From Gammaproteobacteria bacterium (GTDB lineage Bacteria; Pseudomonadota; Gammaproteobacteria; SZUA-152), in contig JAADGF010000105.1 of NCBI GenBank assembly GCA_013152545.1, forward strand, positions 153,950 to 217,949: a stretch of DNA of 64,000 bases, written 5' to 3'. This document shows, in pieces, positions 57,013-64,000 of the stretch. The position numbers were made by a program, and so were the translations under genes. Each line of letters begins with the position of its first letter. Position 1 is the first letter of the stretch. The notes under the pieces are model-generated. The model was not told where the DNA came from. It ran no database searches and saw only the letters and a program-made list of their open reading frames with translations.

Positions 57013-58340
57013 TATTTACCTAATGTAAACGAAAAAACACTCAAGGAGGATAAAATGACGTTTCTAAACTTGGCACCAGATAACTTAAAATTAAGCCAAA
57101 TTAGCCCGATATAACACAGAGAGTAAGATAATGATAGAATGCAAATAGCCACCTCTAACGAATTAACGCCCCCTCCCACAAGTAGTGAAATTATTGTTAA
57201 TACAAAAAACACTATTTGCCATTTTAACAACAAATCATTTCTACCAACTTGGCTAAATATGGTTATAGGACTACTAATAAATCTCAGAAATATCGGCAGA
57301 GCAAGTATCTGAACAAAATAGCCAGCGATTTCCCATTCTTGTCCAAAAACAAAACTGAAGAAATCTTTTCCCCAGATAATTAGCGCGGTGAAAGGGATAA
57401 CAGAAATGCCAATTAATTTTCCTGTCATTCTTTCTATATATTTTTTAATAGATTGCTTATTATTGATGATATCAACTGTGTATTTGTAAGAGACATCAGT
57501 GATAGCCCCCCCAATTAAACTTAATGGAAGACTAACAACTCGGTAGCCAAAATAATAAAGCCCCATATTATGCGGACCAAAAAAATATCCCAGCATAATT
57601 ATTGGTAACTGATGGGCTAGAATATTAAGCAAACTCGCGGGCATAGCCTGAGTTGGAAAATGACTATACTTCTGTGCCAACACAAAGGTCTTCCTAGAAA
57701 ATATTGACGATACACCCAATACATTTTTATGCAGGTCAATAAATGGCCTAACACTTTTTCGCCATATGACACTCAGACCAACAACCTGACCGATAACATA
57801 CCCTCCCAGCAAACCGGAAATTCCATGTGATACTGCACCATAAGCTAATTGAGTAATGCCTGTGCTTATTGACATGTAGATTCGACTAATTGCTATATTG
57901 TTAAATTTTTTTATCCTAATCGAAAAATTTCGAGACACCTCATAGACACCAGAAATAAAAACACTTATAGCAACAAAATATAACCAACTTGTCATGTCAT
58001 TATAGCCCAATAACTTTGCAATCTGGTTTTCAAAACACAATATTAATATGAAAGTAATGATGCTTACAAAAAAAACCAAAGCGAATATTAGATACATGAG
58101 CCTTAGCGCGTCATCTTCGCATTCTTGCAAAACAATCGCTGCGGTGTATTTGCCTGTGGAAATTACTGTTAAAATACTGACAATGCTTAAATACAATGCA
58201 AAAACACCAAATTCTTCAGGTGAGTAAAGGCGTGTTAGAATTGGACTTATTGTGATGGGAATTGCTTGCGCGAATGTTGTACCAGTAAATAATGTCAACA
58301 CATTCCTGATGAATGGAGATTCTACCTTTATCCGTTTCAT
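57012..58340 (-). CDS. Wzx-type oligosaccharide flippase
   Basis: A 442-aa polytopic protein (about 12 helices) with the family start FIRNVLTLFTGTTFAQAIPITISPILTRLYSPEEFG. It moves lipid-linked oligosaccharide units across the inner membrane. Its presence implies a Wzx/Wzy-type pathway, though no clear polymerase (Wzy) is in the window. Confidence 0.85.
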   Translation of the reverse strand: MKRIKVESPFIRNVLTLFTGTTFAQAIPITISPILTRLYSPEEFGVFALYLSIVSILTVISTGKYTAAIVLQECEDDALRLMYLIFALVFFVSIITFILILCFENQIAKLLGYNDMTSWLYFVAISVFISGVYEVSRNFSIRIKKFNNIAISRIYMSISTGITQLAYGAVSHGISGLLGGYVIGQVVGLSVIWRKSVRPFIDLHKNVLGVSSIFSRKTFVLAQKYSHFPTQAMPASLLNILAHQLPIIMLGYFFGPHNMGLYYFGYRVVSLPLSLIGGAITDVSYKYTVDIINNKQSIKKYIERMTGKLIGISVIPFTALIIWGKDFFSFVFGQEWEIAGYFVQILALPIFLRFISSPITIFSQVGRNDLLLKWQIVFFVLTIISLLVGGGVNSLEVAICILSLSYSLCYIGLIWLNFKLSGAKFRNVILSSLSVFSFTLGK

Positions 58341-58747
58341 AAAACTCTAATTGAAGACATCATATTACACCATAGCTTCGTTTATCTAAAATATTCAATT
58401 CAACCAAAACATTTTGTTGTGTATTTAACAAAACGATTGTCCATCAGACACGACAATTTATGCTCATATGTAAAAATCTCGTTCCCACCCACCAAACAGA
58501 TGGAAAGACCAGCACCATTGATATTATGGTTAAACACTTACTGTTACTATAATGATGTAACAATTATTTTTATATTCAGCATATTTAATGGATATGCATT
58601 CAAATAAAATTAAAAAACCGCAGGGTAAACTATCCCCTATATTATCACTGTTAACTACTGGTGATTTTATGAGTAAGCGTACTTCAAGGAAGGCCCCGTG
58701 AACGTGCCATTTATCGTTAATTATTCTCCAAATTTACTTGCCAATTT
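58341..58747. other. Intergenic region with short gene remnant
   Basis: AT-rich. Around 58672 an ATG with protein-like first codons (MSKRTSRKAP) meets a stop after ten codons; it may be the stump of a lost gene. Nothing else is recognised. Confidence 0.35.
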
Positions 58748-59344
58748 CTACTTATTACTATTCCCCATCCTCAACAAATGACATAAGCCACCCTCAATAA
58801 CATAATTCTCGCCCGACTCAGAACAGTTGGCTCGCCGAGGAGTCTCATTTGAAAATTCAAGCCTCTTGCCATAACGCCCCACCCACCCCATTTGTTTTGC
58901 AGGCACACCCACCATTAACGCAAAATCAGGTACGTCTTTAGTAACAACCGCACCTGCACCAATAAATGCGTATTGTCCAATGCTTGTACCACAAACAATC
59001 GTACAGTTAGCGCCGAGAGTAGCACCTTTTTTTACGGATGTATGTTGATATTCATTTTTTCGACATATAGCCGCACGGGGGTTGATTACATTGGTAAACA
59101 CCATACTAGGACCACAAAATACATCGTCTTCTATAGTGACATTATCGTACACTGAGACGTTGTTCTGGATTTTGACATTGTTACCAATAATGACTTTATT
59201 ACCCACATAGACATTTTGACCCAATGAGCAGCGCTCTCCAATGACTGCACCCCCACAAATATGAACCCAGTGCCATATTTTTGTATCTTTACCAATACTC
59301 GCCCCATCATCAACGATAGCGGTATTATGCGTAAAACAATGCAT
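58748..59344 (-). CDS. wbpD: UDP-sugar N-acetyltransferase, WbpD-like
   Basis: A 198-aa left-handed beta-helix acyltransferase with hexapeptide repeats ([30 protein letters not shown]) and the insert [16 protein letters not shown] characteristic of WbpD/WlbB, which acetylates the 3-amino group of UDP-GlcNAc(3NH2)A. The C-terminal about 35 residues are an unusual Cys-containing extension. It is 18 bp after the oxidoreductase gene. Confidence 0.85.
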   Translation of the reverse strand: MHCFTHNTAIVDDGASIGKDTKIWHWVHICGGAVIGERCSLGQNVYVGNKVIIGNNVKIQNNVSVYDNVTIEDDVFCGPSMVFTNVINPRAAICRKNEYQHTSVKKGATLGANCTIVCGTSIGQYAFIGAGAVVTKDVPDFALMVGVPAKQMGWVGRYGKRLEFSNETPRRANCSESGENYVIEGGLCHLLRMGNSNK

Positions 59345-59362
59345 GCGTCGCTAATGCTCCAA

Positions 59363-60418
59363 CTAATATTCCAATGGCAATGCTACTTGCTTACCGTCCC
59401 GTGCTGAGAGGTATGCTGCGATTAATAATTCCAACGACCTTAAGCCTTCCCTGCCATCTGTTTCAGGTTCGGCTTCTCCTCGTAGTGTTCGGATAACATT
59501 TTCGTAATAAACAGGATGCCCATAACCATAGACGGAAGTGGTTTCATAGCTGGCATTTTTTACACATTCATCATCTTCGTCGTCACCATCAAACTCCCAG
59601 TATTCGAACTCATTGACAGCAACTCCGCCTAACTTCACGGTGCCCTTTTCGCCCAAAATGGTAATGGAACCTTCCAAGTTTTTCGGATACGTTAACATGG
59701 TCACGCTCATTGAGCCAATAGCGCCAGAGCGCCACTGAATATTGAGCACAGCAGAATCCTCCACTTCGATATTACGTGCCAGTGTGCCCGTCATCGCTTG
59801 CACACTTTGCACCGGGCCTATCAACCAGTCCAGAAGATCAACATAATGACTAGCTTGGTTCATGAGTGCACCACCATCGTATTCCCAGGTGCCACGCCAA
59901 TTAGCACTGTCATAGTAGTCTTGTTGTCGCGCCCAAAATACATTGACTTGTACCATGTAAATACGCCCAAAACGTTTTTTCTCTATCGCTCGCTTTAATA
60001 ACTGCAAAGTGGCATTATGGCGATTCTGTTTTACGACAAATAACCGCACGCCTTCTTCGTCACACGTGCGCACCATGCGCAAACCATCTTTCCAATGCGT
60101 CGCCATGGGCTTTTCAGTCATAACATGCCGTCCACTTTTAGCGCAACGAATAGTTTGCTCTGGATGCAAACCACTGGGGGTACACAAAGCAATTATTTCT
60201 GCATCGGATTCTCTAAGCAATTGCCGTAAATCACCAAACCCCGTAGCACCAGTTTTGATAACCGTTTTTTGTAGGTTTTTAGCATTTTGATCACACACAC
60301 CGACAAGTTTTAAGTCATTATGATGGATTCGTATTGCATCAAAATGTTTTTCAGCAATTCGTCCACAACCAACCACTGCAATTTTAATTTTCTGGTCTTT
60401 ATTAAAGATTCGGCCCAT
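59363..60418 (-). CDS. wbpB: NAD-dependent UDP-GlcNAcA 3-dehydrogenase, WbpB-like
   Basis: A 351-aa Gfo/Idh/MocA oxidoreductase: Rossmann IKIAVVGCGRIAEKHFDAI, then ALCTPSGLHPEQTI and the conserved MTEKPMATHW (catalytic Lys in EKP). YVDLLDWLIGPVQSV matches the family His/Asp region. WbpB oxidises C3 of UDP-GlcNAcA for transamination by WbpE; both partners are adjacent. Confidence 0.85.
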   Translation of the reverse strand: MGRIFNKDQKIKIAVVGCGRIAEKHFDAIRIHHNDLKLVGVCDQNAKNLQKTVIKTGATGFGDLRQLLRESDAEIIALCTPSGLHPEQTIRCAKSGRHVMTEKPMATHWKDGLRMVRTCDEEGVRLFVVKQNRHNATLQLLKRAIEKKRFGRIYMVQVNVFWARQQDYYDSANWRGTWEYDGGALMNQASHYVDLLDWLIGPVQSVQAMTGTLARNIEVEDSAVLNIQWRSGAIGSMSVTMLTYPKNLEGSITILGEKGTVKLGGVAVNEFEYWEFDGDDEDDECVKNASYETTSVYGYGHPVYYENVIRTLRGEAEPETDGREGLRSLELLIAAYLSARDGKQVALPLEY

Positions 60419-60560
60419 TATAAATTCTTATCTCTCGACTTTAAGCACAAATGAGTTTGTTTTGTTCCTGTAATATTTGTTCGCGAAATATTTCGCGAAA
60501 TAAAAGGCTCAATGATATCAAAATCAAGCATGCACAATACAGTCCATACTATTTTACTCA

Positions 60561-61643
60561 CTACTGAACGCTGTGCACCGCCTCAATCACCTGGTCCTGT
60601 TGTTTTTCATCAAGATAAGGGTGCATGGGCAAACTCAATACTCGTTTGATCACCGACTCTGTGACAGCAAGTTTGGTATGCTCTTGAATTAAAGCCGGTT
60701 GTCTATAAAGTGGTAGAGGGTAATGAACCGCAGTGGGGATACCCAACGCTTTTAGTCGTTGTTGATATCTATCACGATTATCCACTTGAATCGTGTATTG
60801 ACCATAAACACTGACATTGTAATTGTGTATAAAAGGCGTAACAACAGTATCGACTGGCAACAATGCGTTGTATCGGTTAGCGATTTGGTTTCTTTGTTGA
60901 ATTTCAAACTCAAACACGTCTAATTTGGCGATCAATATTGCAGCTTGCAATGTATCCAGACGCCCATTGATACCTATATAAGCATGATGATAACGTTTAT
61001 CTTGCCCATGGACACGCATAATGCGTATTTTGTCAGCCAGATCATCGTCATTGGTAAACACCGCACCACCATCACCATAACAACCCAATGGTTTTGAAGG
61101 AAAAAAACTCGTGCAACCGATTAGCGATAAACCACAGGATTTTGCACGGTGATAAATGCCGCCAAAACTTTGCGCACCATCTTCGATGACCGCTAGCCCA
61201 TGTTTTTTAGCGATATAATTAATTTCATTAAAGTCAGCACATTGGCCATATAAACTCACGGCAATAATGGCTTTCGTGCGATCAGTAATGGCCGCTTGGA
61301 TCAACCCAGGATCAATATTGTAAGTTTTTTCATCAATGTCCACAAAAACTGGCTTAGCGCCCAATAATGCGATGGCTTCACCCGTCGCAATAAACGTAAA
61401 AGCAGTGGTAATCACTTCATCACCGGATTGGATATCCAACGCCATTAGCGCCAGCAACAAAGCATCGGTCCCGCTGGAAACACCGATACAGTGTTTTACA
61501 GCCACGCTGTTCGCCAATTTTTCTTCAAGTTCCGCAACCTCAGGCCCCAAAATATATTGACCATGCTTTAAAACCGTCTGGATGCGTTCATCTATCTGAC
61601 GCTGATTGTTTTGGTATTGATTTTTGAGATCCACAAAATGCAT
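60561..61643 (-). CDS. wbpE: PLP-dependent sugar aminotransferase, WbpE/DegT family
   Basis: A 360-aa DegT/DnrJ/EryC1 enzyme: VDLKNQYQNNQRQIDERI, GVSSGTDALLLALMAL, IEDGAQSFGG, and the PLP-lysine motif SFFPSKPLGCYGDGGAVF. It adds the 3-amino group to UDP-3-keto-GlcNAcA. ATG 61643 (MHFVDLKNQ) has GGAG upstream and fits the family; the in-frame codon 17 residues earlier does not. First gene of the wbpE-wbpB-wbpD set. Confidence 0.88.
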   Translation of the reverse strand: MHFVDLKNQYQNNQRQIDERIQTVLKHGQYILGPEVAELEEKLANSVAVKHCIGVSSGTDALLLALMALDIQSGDEVITTAFTFIATGEAIALLGAKPVFVDIDEKTYNIDPGLIQAAITDRTKAIIAVSLYGQCADFNEINYIAKKHGLAVIEDGAQSFGGIYHRAKSCGLSLIGCTSFFPSKPLGCYGDGGAVFTNDDDLADKIRIMRVHGQDKRYHHAYIGINGRLDTLQAAILIAKLDVFEFEIQQRNQIANRYNALLPVDTVVTPFIHNYNVSVYGQYTIQVDNRDRYQQRLKALGIPTAVHYPLPLYRQPALIQEHTKLAVTESVIKRVLSLPMHPYLDEKQQDQVIEAVHSVQ

Positions 61644-62414
61644 ATTAATTAACCACTCCAAATACCCTTGATTCTGTTGGCCATTAAACCACACACATGG
61701 TGCTAACTGCCTGTACTTTCATTGGAAAATGGAGGTTAACATGCAATTCTCGTACACTCAGCCCGGTGCTCGAACCTCCCTTGGTTAACTCTTTCCTCTA
61801 CATCTTGTTGAAAGATGTCAAGAAAATAGTACTATTGACGACTAAATCCTTCTAAATTATGCGCTGGCCCAGCCGATATTGCATAGGATCTGATGATATT
61901 TATGCATCTTCAAACCAGCGGCCTGCCTTTCAATGCTGATAATACGACAAATTGCCATTTCAGTGGCGTTAACTGTTGCAAATATCGGCTCGCTAAGGCT
62001 TGATGGCATTCTTGATAACATATGCTGCAATATTGTGGATGACTTGATCGACTATTTCTATGTTCGTGCAAAGGCCTTACGTTTACTGAATTAGCAACTA
62101 CTCAGCTTGATCATTTAAGTGTTCAATAATTACTCAAATTGCCTTTGAGTTATTCAAGAACAAAAAAGAAGCGCAGTGTTTACTGTTTTAAATGAACATT
62201 TTCGACGCCACTTTTTAATGTAGCGTTGTAAACGTAGTAGTCAGGCAAATCCAAGCGGAGTAGTTGCACTGATTATTGGCCAGATTTGCGCCGGAAATGG
62301 GATAATTTAGCACCGAAATTGATCAAAATATATTTTTTCATTAAAAGTGATTTGTTATTCACTAAAAAATTTAGTATAGATTAAACTCCGAACTACACGT
62401 CAATCTGACCGATA
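61644..62414. other. Intergenic region with remnants
   Basis: About 770 bp between divergent wbpE and pilB. It includes a 15-codon frame with a strong ribosome site (61741-61788) inside a GGAGGTT/AACCTCC hairpin (61730-61779), a 63-codon open minus-strand stretch (61910-62101) that looks protein-like (HPQYCSICYQECHQALASRY) but lacks a start, and repeat copy 2. It looks like a scar of a lost element. Confidence 0.5.
62098..62135 (+). repeat. 38-bp repeat, copy 2
   Basis: Begins CTACTCAGCTTGATCATTTA and matches 48713-48750 read on the minus strand. Similarity probably extends another 40 bp at a lower level. Confidence 0.65.
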
Positions 62415-64000
62415 ATGGCAACTCCAAATACACAAATGAATTTAAGTGGGCTAGCAAGAAAACTGGTGCTTGACGGCCTTCTCCCGGAAACCGATGTTCT
62501 CAAGGCCCAAGAACAGGCGAAAAAGAATAAAACGCCCATTGTCTCCTATCTCGTGTCCCAGAAATTAATCAACAGTAAAGAACTGGCAACTGCCGCATCT
62601 CATGAATTTGGCATTCCGCTACTGGATATAGCCGCAGTTGATCTTGATCCCGATGTGGTTCGTCTGGTAGACGAAAAACTGGTGCATCAACATCATGGTC
62701 TACCATTGTTTAAACGCGGTAATCGTTTGTTTATTGCGGTGTCAGACCCAACTAACCTCGTGGCCCTTGATGAAATAAAATTCCACGTTGGCTTGAACAC
62801 GGAAGCTATTTTGGTGGAAGAGGACAAATTGCAGTCCGCCATCGAAAAAGCCATGAGGGATAGTGACACCTCGCTAAATGACCTGGACAGCGATTTAGAT
62901 GACTTGGAGGTGATGGGGGATGAAGACCCTAATTCGGATACTGGTTCCGACCTGGATCTTGATGATGCCCCCGTGGTACGTTTTGTTAATAAAGTGCTGC
63001 TGGATGCCATCAAAACAGATGCATCCGATGTGCATTTCGAACCTTACGAAAAATACTACCGGGTACGTGTACGACGGGACGGTATTTTAAATGAAGTTGC
63101 CACACCGCCAGTAACCTTGAACAAGCGCTTAGCTGCCCGATTAAAGGTTTTATCGCGCCTGGACATTTCCGAGCGGCGCATTCCTCAGGATGGCCGCATG
63201 AAAATGAAGCTTTCCAAGAACCGCGCCATCGATTTTCGTGTTAGTACCTGCCCTACCTTGTTTGGGGAAAAAATTGTATTGCGAATACTGGATCCCAACA
63301 GCGCGCAATTAGGGATCGACGCCTTAGGTTATGAAGAACATCAAAAGGAATTGTATTTAAATGCGTTGGAAAAACCGCAAGGCATGATTTTAGTTACTGG
63401 TCCTACTGGTAGTGGTAAAACCGTATCCCTTTATACCGGCTTAAATATATTAAACACGGAAGACCGCAATATCTCCACTGCAGAAGATCCCGCCGAAATC
63501 AATTTACCCGGTATCAACCAAGTTAACGTCGACCCTAAAGTAGGCTTAACCTTTGCAGCAGCACTCAAAGCCTTTTTGCGGCAAGATCCAGATATTATTA
63601 TGGTGGGTGAAATTCGTGACCTGGAAACCGCCGAAATAGCCATTAAAGCAGCACAAACCGGTCACTTAGTATTATCCACATTACACACCAACGATGCACC
63701 TCAAACCCTAAGCCGAATGATGAATATGGGAGTTGCTGCTTACAACATTGCCTCCTCTGTGGAGTTGATTATTGCACAACGTCTGGCACGGCGTTTATGC
63801 AAAAATTGTAAAAAGGTGAAAGATATTCCCCAGCAAACCTTAATCGATGAGGGCTTTGATGTTGATGAAATAAGTACTTTAAAAATTTACGGCCCGGTGG
63901 GCTGTGATCAATGCAATGGTGGTTATAAAGGCCGCCTGGGTATCTACCAGGTCATGAAAATTTCAGATACGATGCGTCGCATTATTATGGAAGGAGGCAA
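62415..64000 (+). CDS. pilB: Type IV pilus assembly ATPase, 3' end outside window
   Basis: At least 528 residues of PilB, the cytoplasmic hexameric ATPase that drives pilus extension. The N-terminal GSPII_E/MshEN-type region (about 1-150) is followed by an acidic spacer (LNDLDSDLDDLEV). The ATPase core shows Walker A GPTGSGKT (about 341), the Asp box with AEDPAE, Walker B IIMVGEIRD (about 400), the His box LVLSTLHTND, and the zinc-binding four Cys (CKNC ... CDQC). Read-through to the window end without a stop; perhaps 40 residues are missing. pilC and pilD usually follow. Confidence 0.95.
   Translation, partial: MATPNTQMNLSGLARKLVLDGLLPETDVLKAQEQAKKNKTPIVSYLVSQKLINSKELATAASHEFGIPLLDIAAVDLDPDVVRLVDEKLVHQHHGLPLFKRGNRLFIAVSDPTNLVALDEIKFHVGLNTEAILVEEDKLQSAIEKAMRDSDTSLNDLDSDLDDLEVMGDEDPNSDTGSDLDLDDAPVVRFVNKVLLDAIKTDASDVHFEPYEKYYRVRVRRDGILNEVATPPVTLNKRLAARLKVLSRLDISERRIPQDGRMKMKLSKNRAIDFRVSTCPTLFGEKIVLRILDPNSAQLGIDALGYEEHQKELYLNALEKPQGMILVTGPTGSGKTVSLYTGLNILNTEDRNISTAEDPAEINLPGINQVNVDPKVGLTFAAALKAFLRQDPDIIMVGEIRDLETAEIAIKAAQTGHLVLSTLHTNDAPQTLSRMMNMGVAAYNIASSVELIIAQRLARRLCKNCKKVKDIPQQTLIDEGFDVDEISTLKIYGPVGCDQCNGGYKGRLGIYQVMKISDTMRRIIMEGG

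Overview
The window looks like chromosomal DNA of a Gammaproteobacterium. It carries type IV pilus genes (a cut-off pilin at the left end, pilA at 41 kb, pilB running off the right end), sigma-54 style promoters, an ArfB rescue factor and a pseudomonad-like wbpB/D/E/I nucleotide-sugar set. Base composition is moderately AT-rich overall. The 18.7-39 kb block is visibly more GC-rich and the 48-58 kb surface-polysaccharide block visibly more AT-rich. I cannot name a genus. The respiratory block resembles sets known to me from chemolithotrophs, but that is only an impression.

Layout. 0-4.1 kb: partial pilin, a hypothetical gene, a Sel1-repeat protein and a membrane protein fused to a spermidine-synthase-like domain. 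4.1-7.2 kb: about 3 kb without any credible gene. 7.2-11.5 kb: a tight operon encoding a TPR/FimV-like protein, a degenerate receiver protein, a small Ras-like GTPase, a winged-helix/roadblock-like protein, a single-domain protoglobin and a roadblock/LC7 protein; it reads as a gas-sensing GTPase switch. 11.7-18.7 kb: arfB, two inverted copies of a MITE-like element, a phosphopantetheinyl transferase, an FHA-lytic transglycosylase fusion, an SNase-like nuclease and a DUF1566 lipoprotein-like protein.

18.7-39.1 kb is the most striking part: a divergent locus around a cytochrome bd-family (CydA-like) membrane subunit. Leftward run two tiny membrane proteins, the CydA-like subunit, a diheme cytochrome c and a triheme cytochrome c with an ethylbenzene-dehydrogenase-type domain. 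Rightward run a HEAT-repeat protein, a cupredoxin-like protein, a tiny membrane protein, a double UspA protein carrying five PCP_red-like modules, an AhbD/NirJ-like radical SAM protein carrying four more, a HemY-type protoporphyrinogen oxidase, a small membrane protein, a PAS histidine kinase and a sigma-54 activator. The 660-bp divergent spacer contains one candidate sigma-54 promoter facing each way, with three similar palindromic sites between them. I read this as a self-regulated respiratory module with its own tetrapyrrole-handling proteins: cytochromes c feed the CydA-like subunit, the radical SAM/HemY/PCP_red proteins make or insert its haem, and the kinase/activator pair turns on both arms.

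39.3-40.3 kb: moaA. 41-48.6 kb: pilA with a sigma-54 promoter, then a co-directional run of membrane glycosyltransferase, GT2, DUF354, asparagine-synthetase-like and alpha/alpha-toroid genes, probably for glycosylation or polysaccharide. 48.9-61.6 kb: surface polysaccharide genes, mostly on the minus strand (glycosyltransferases, wbpI-like epimerase, deacetylase, ATP-grasp, two methyltransferases, flippase, wbpD/wbpB/wbpE). A 38-bp repeat lies inverted at 48.7 and 62.1 kb and brackets this block. 62.4 kb to the end: pilB, incomplete.
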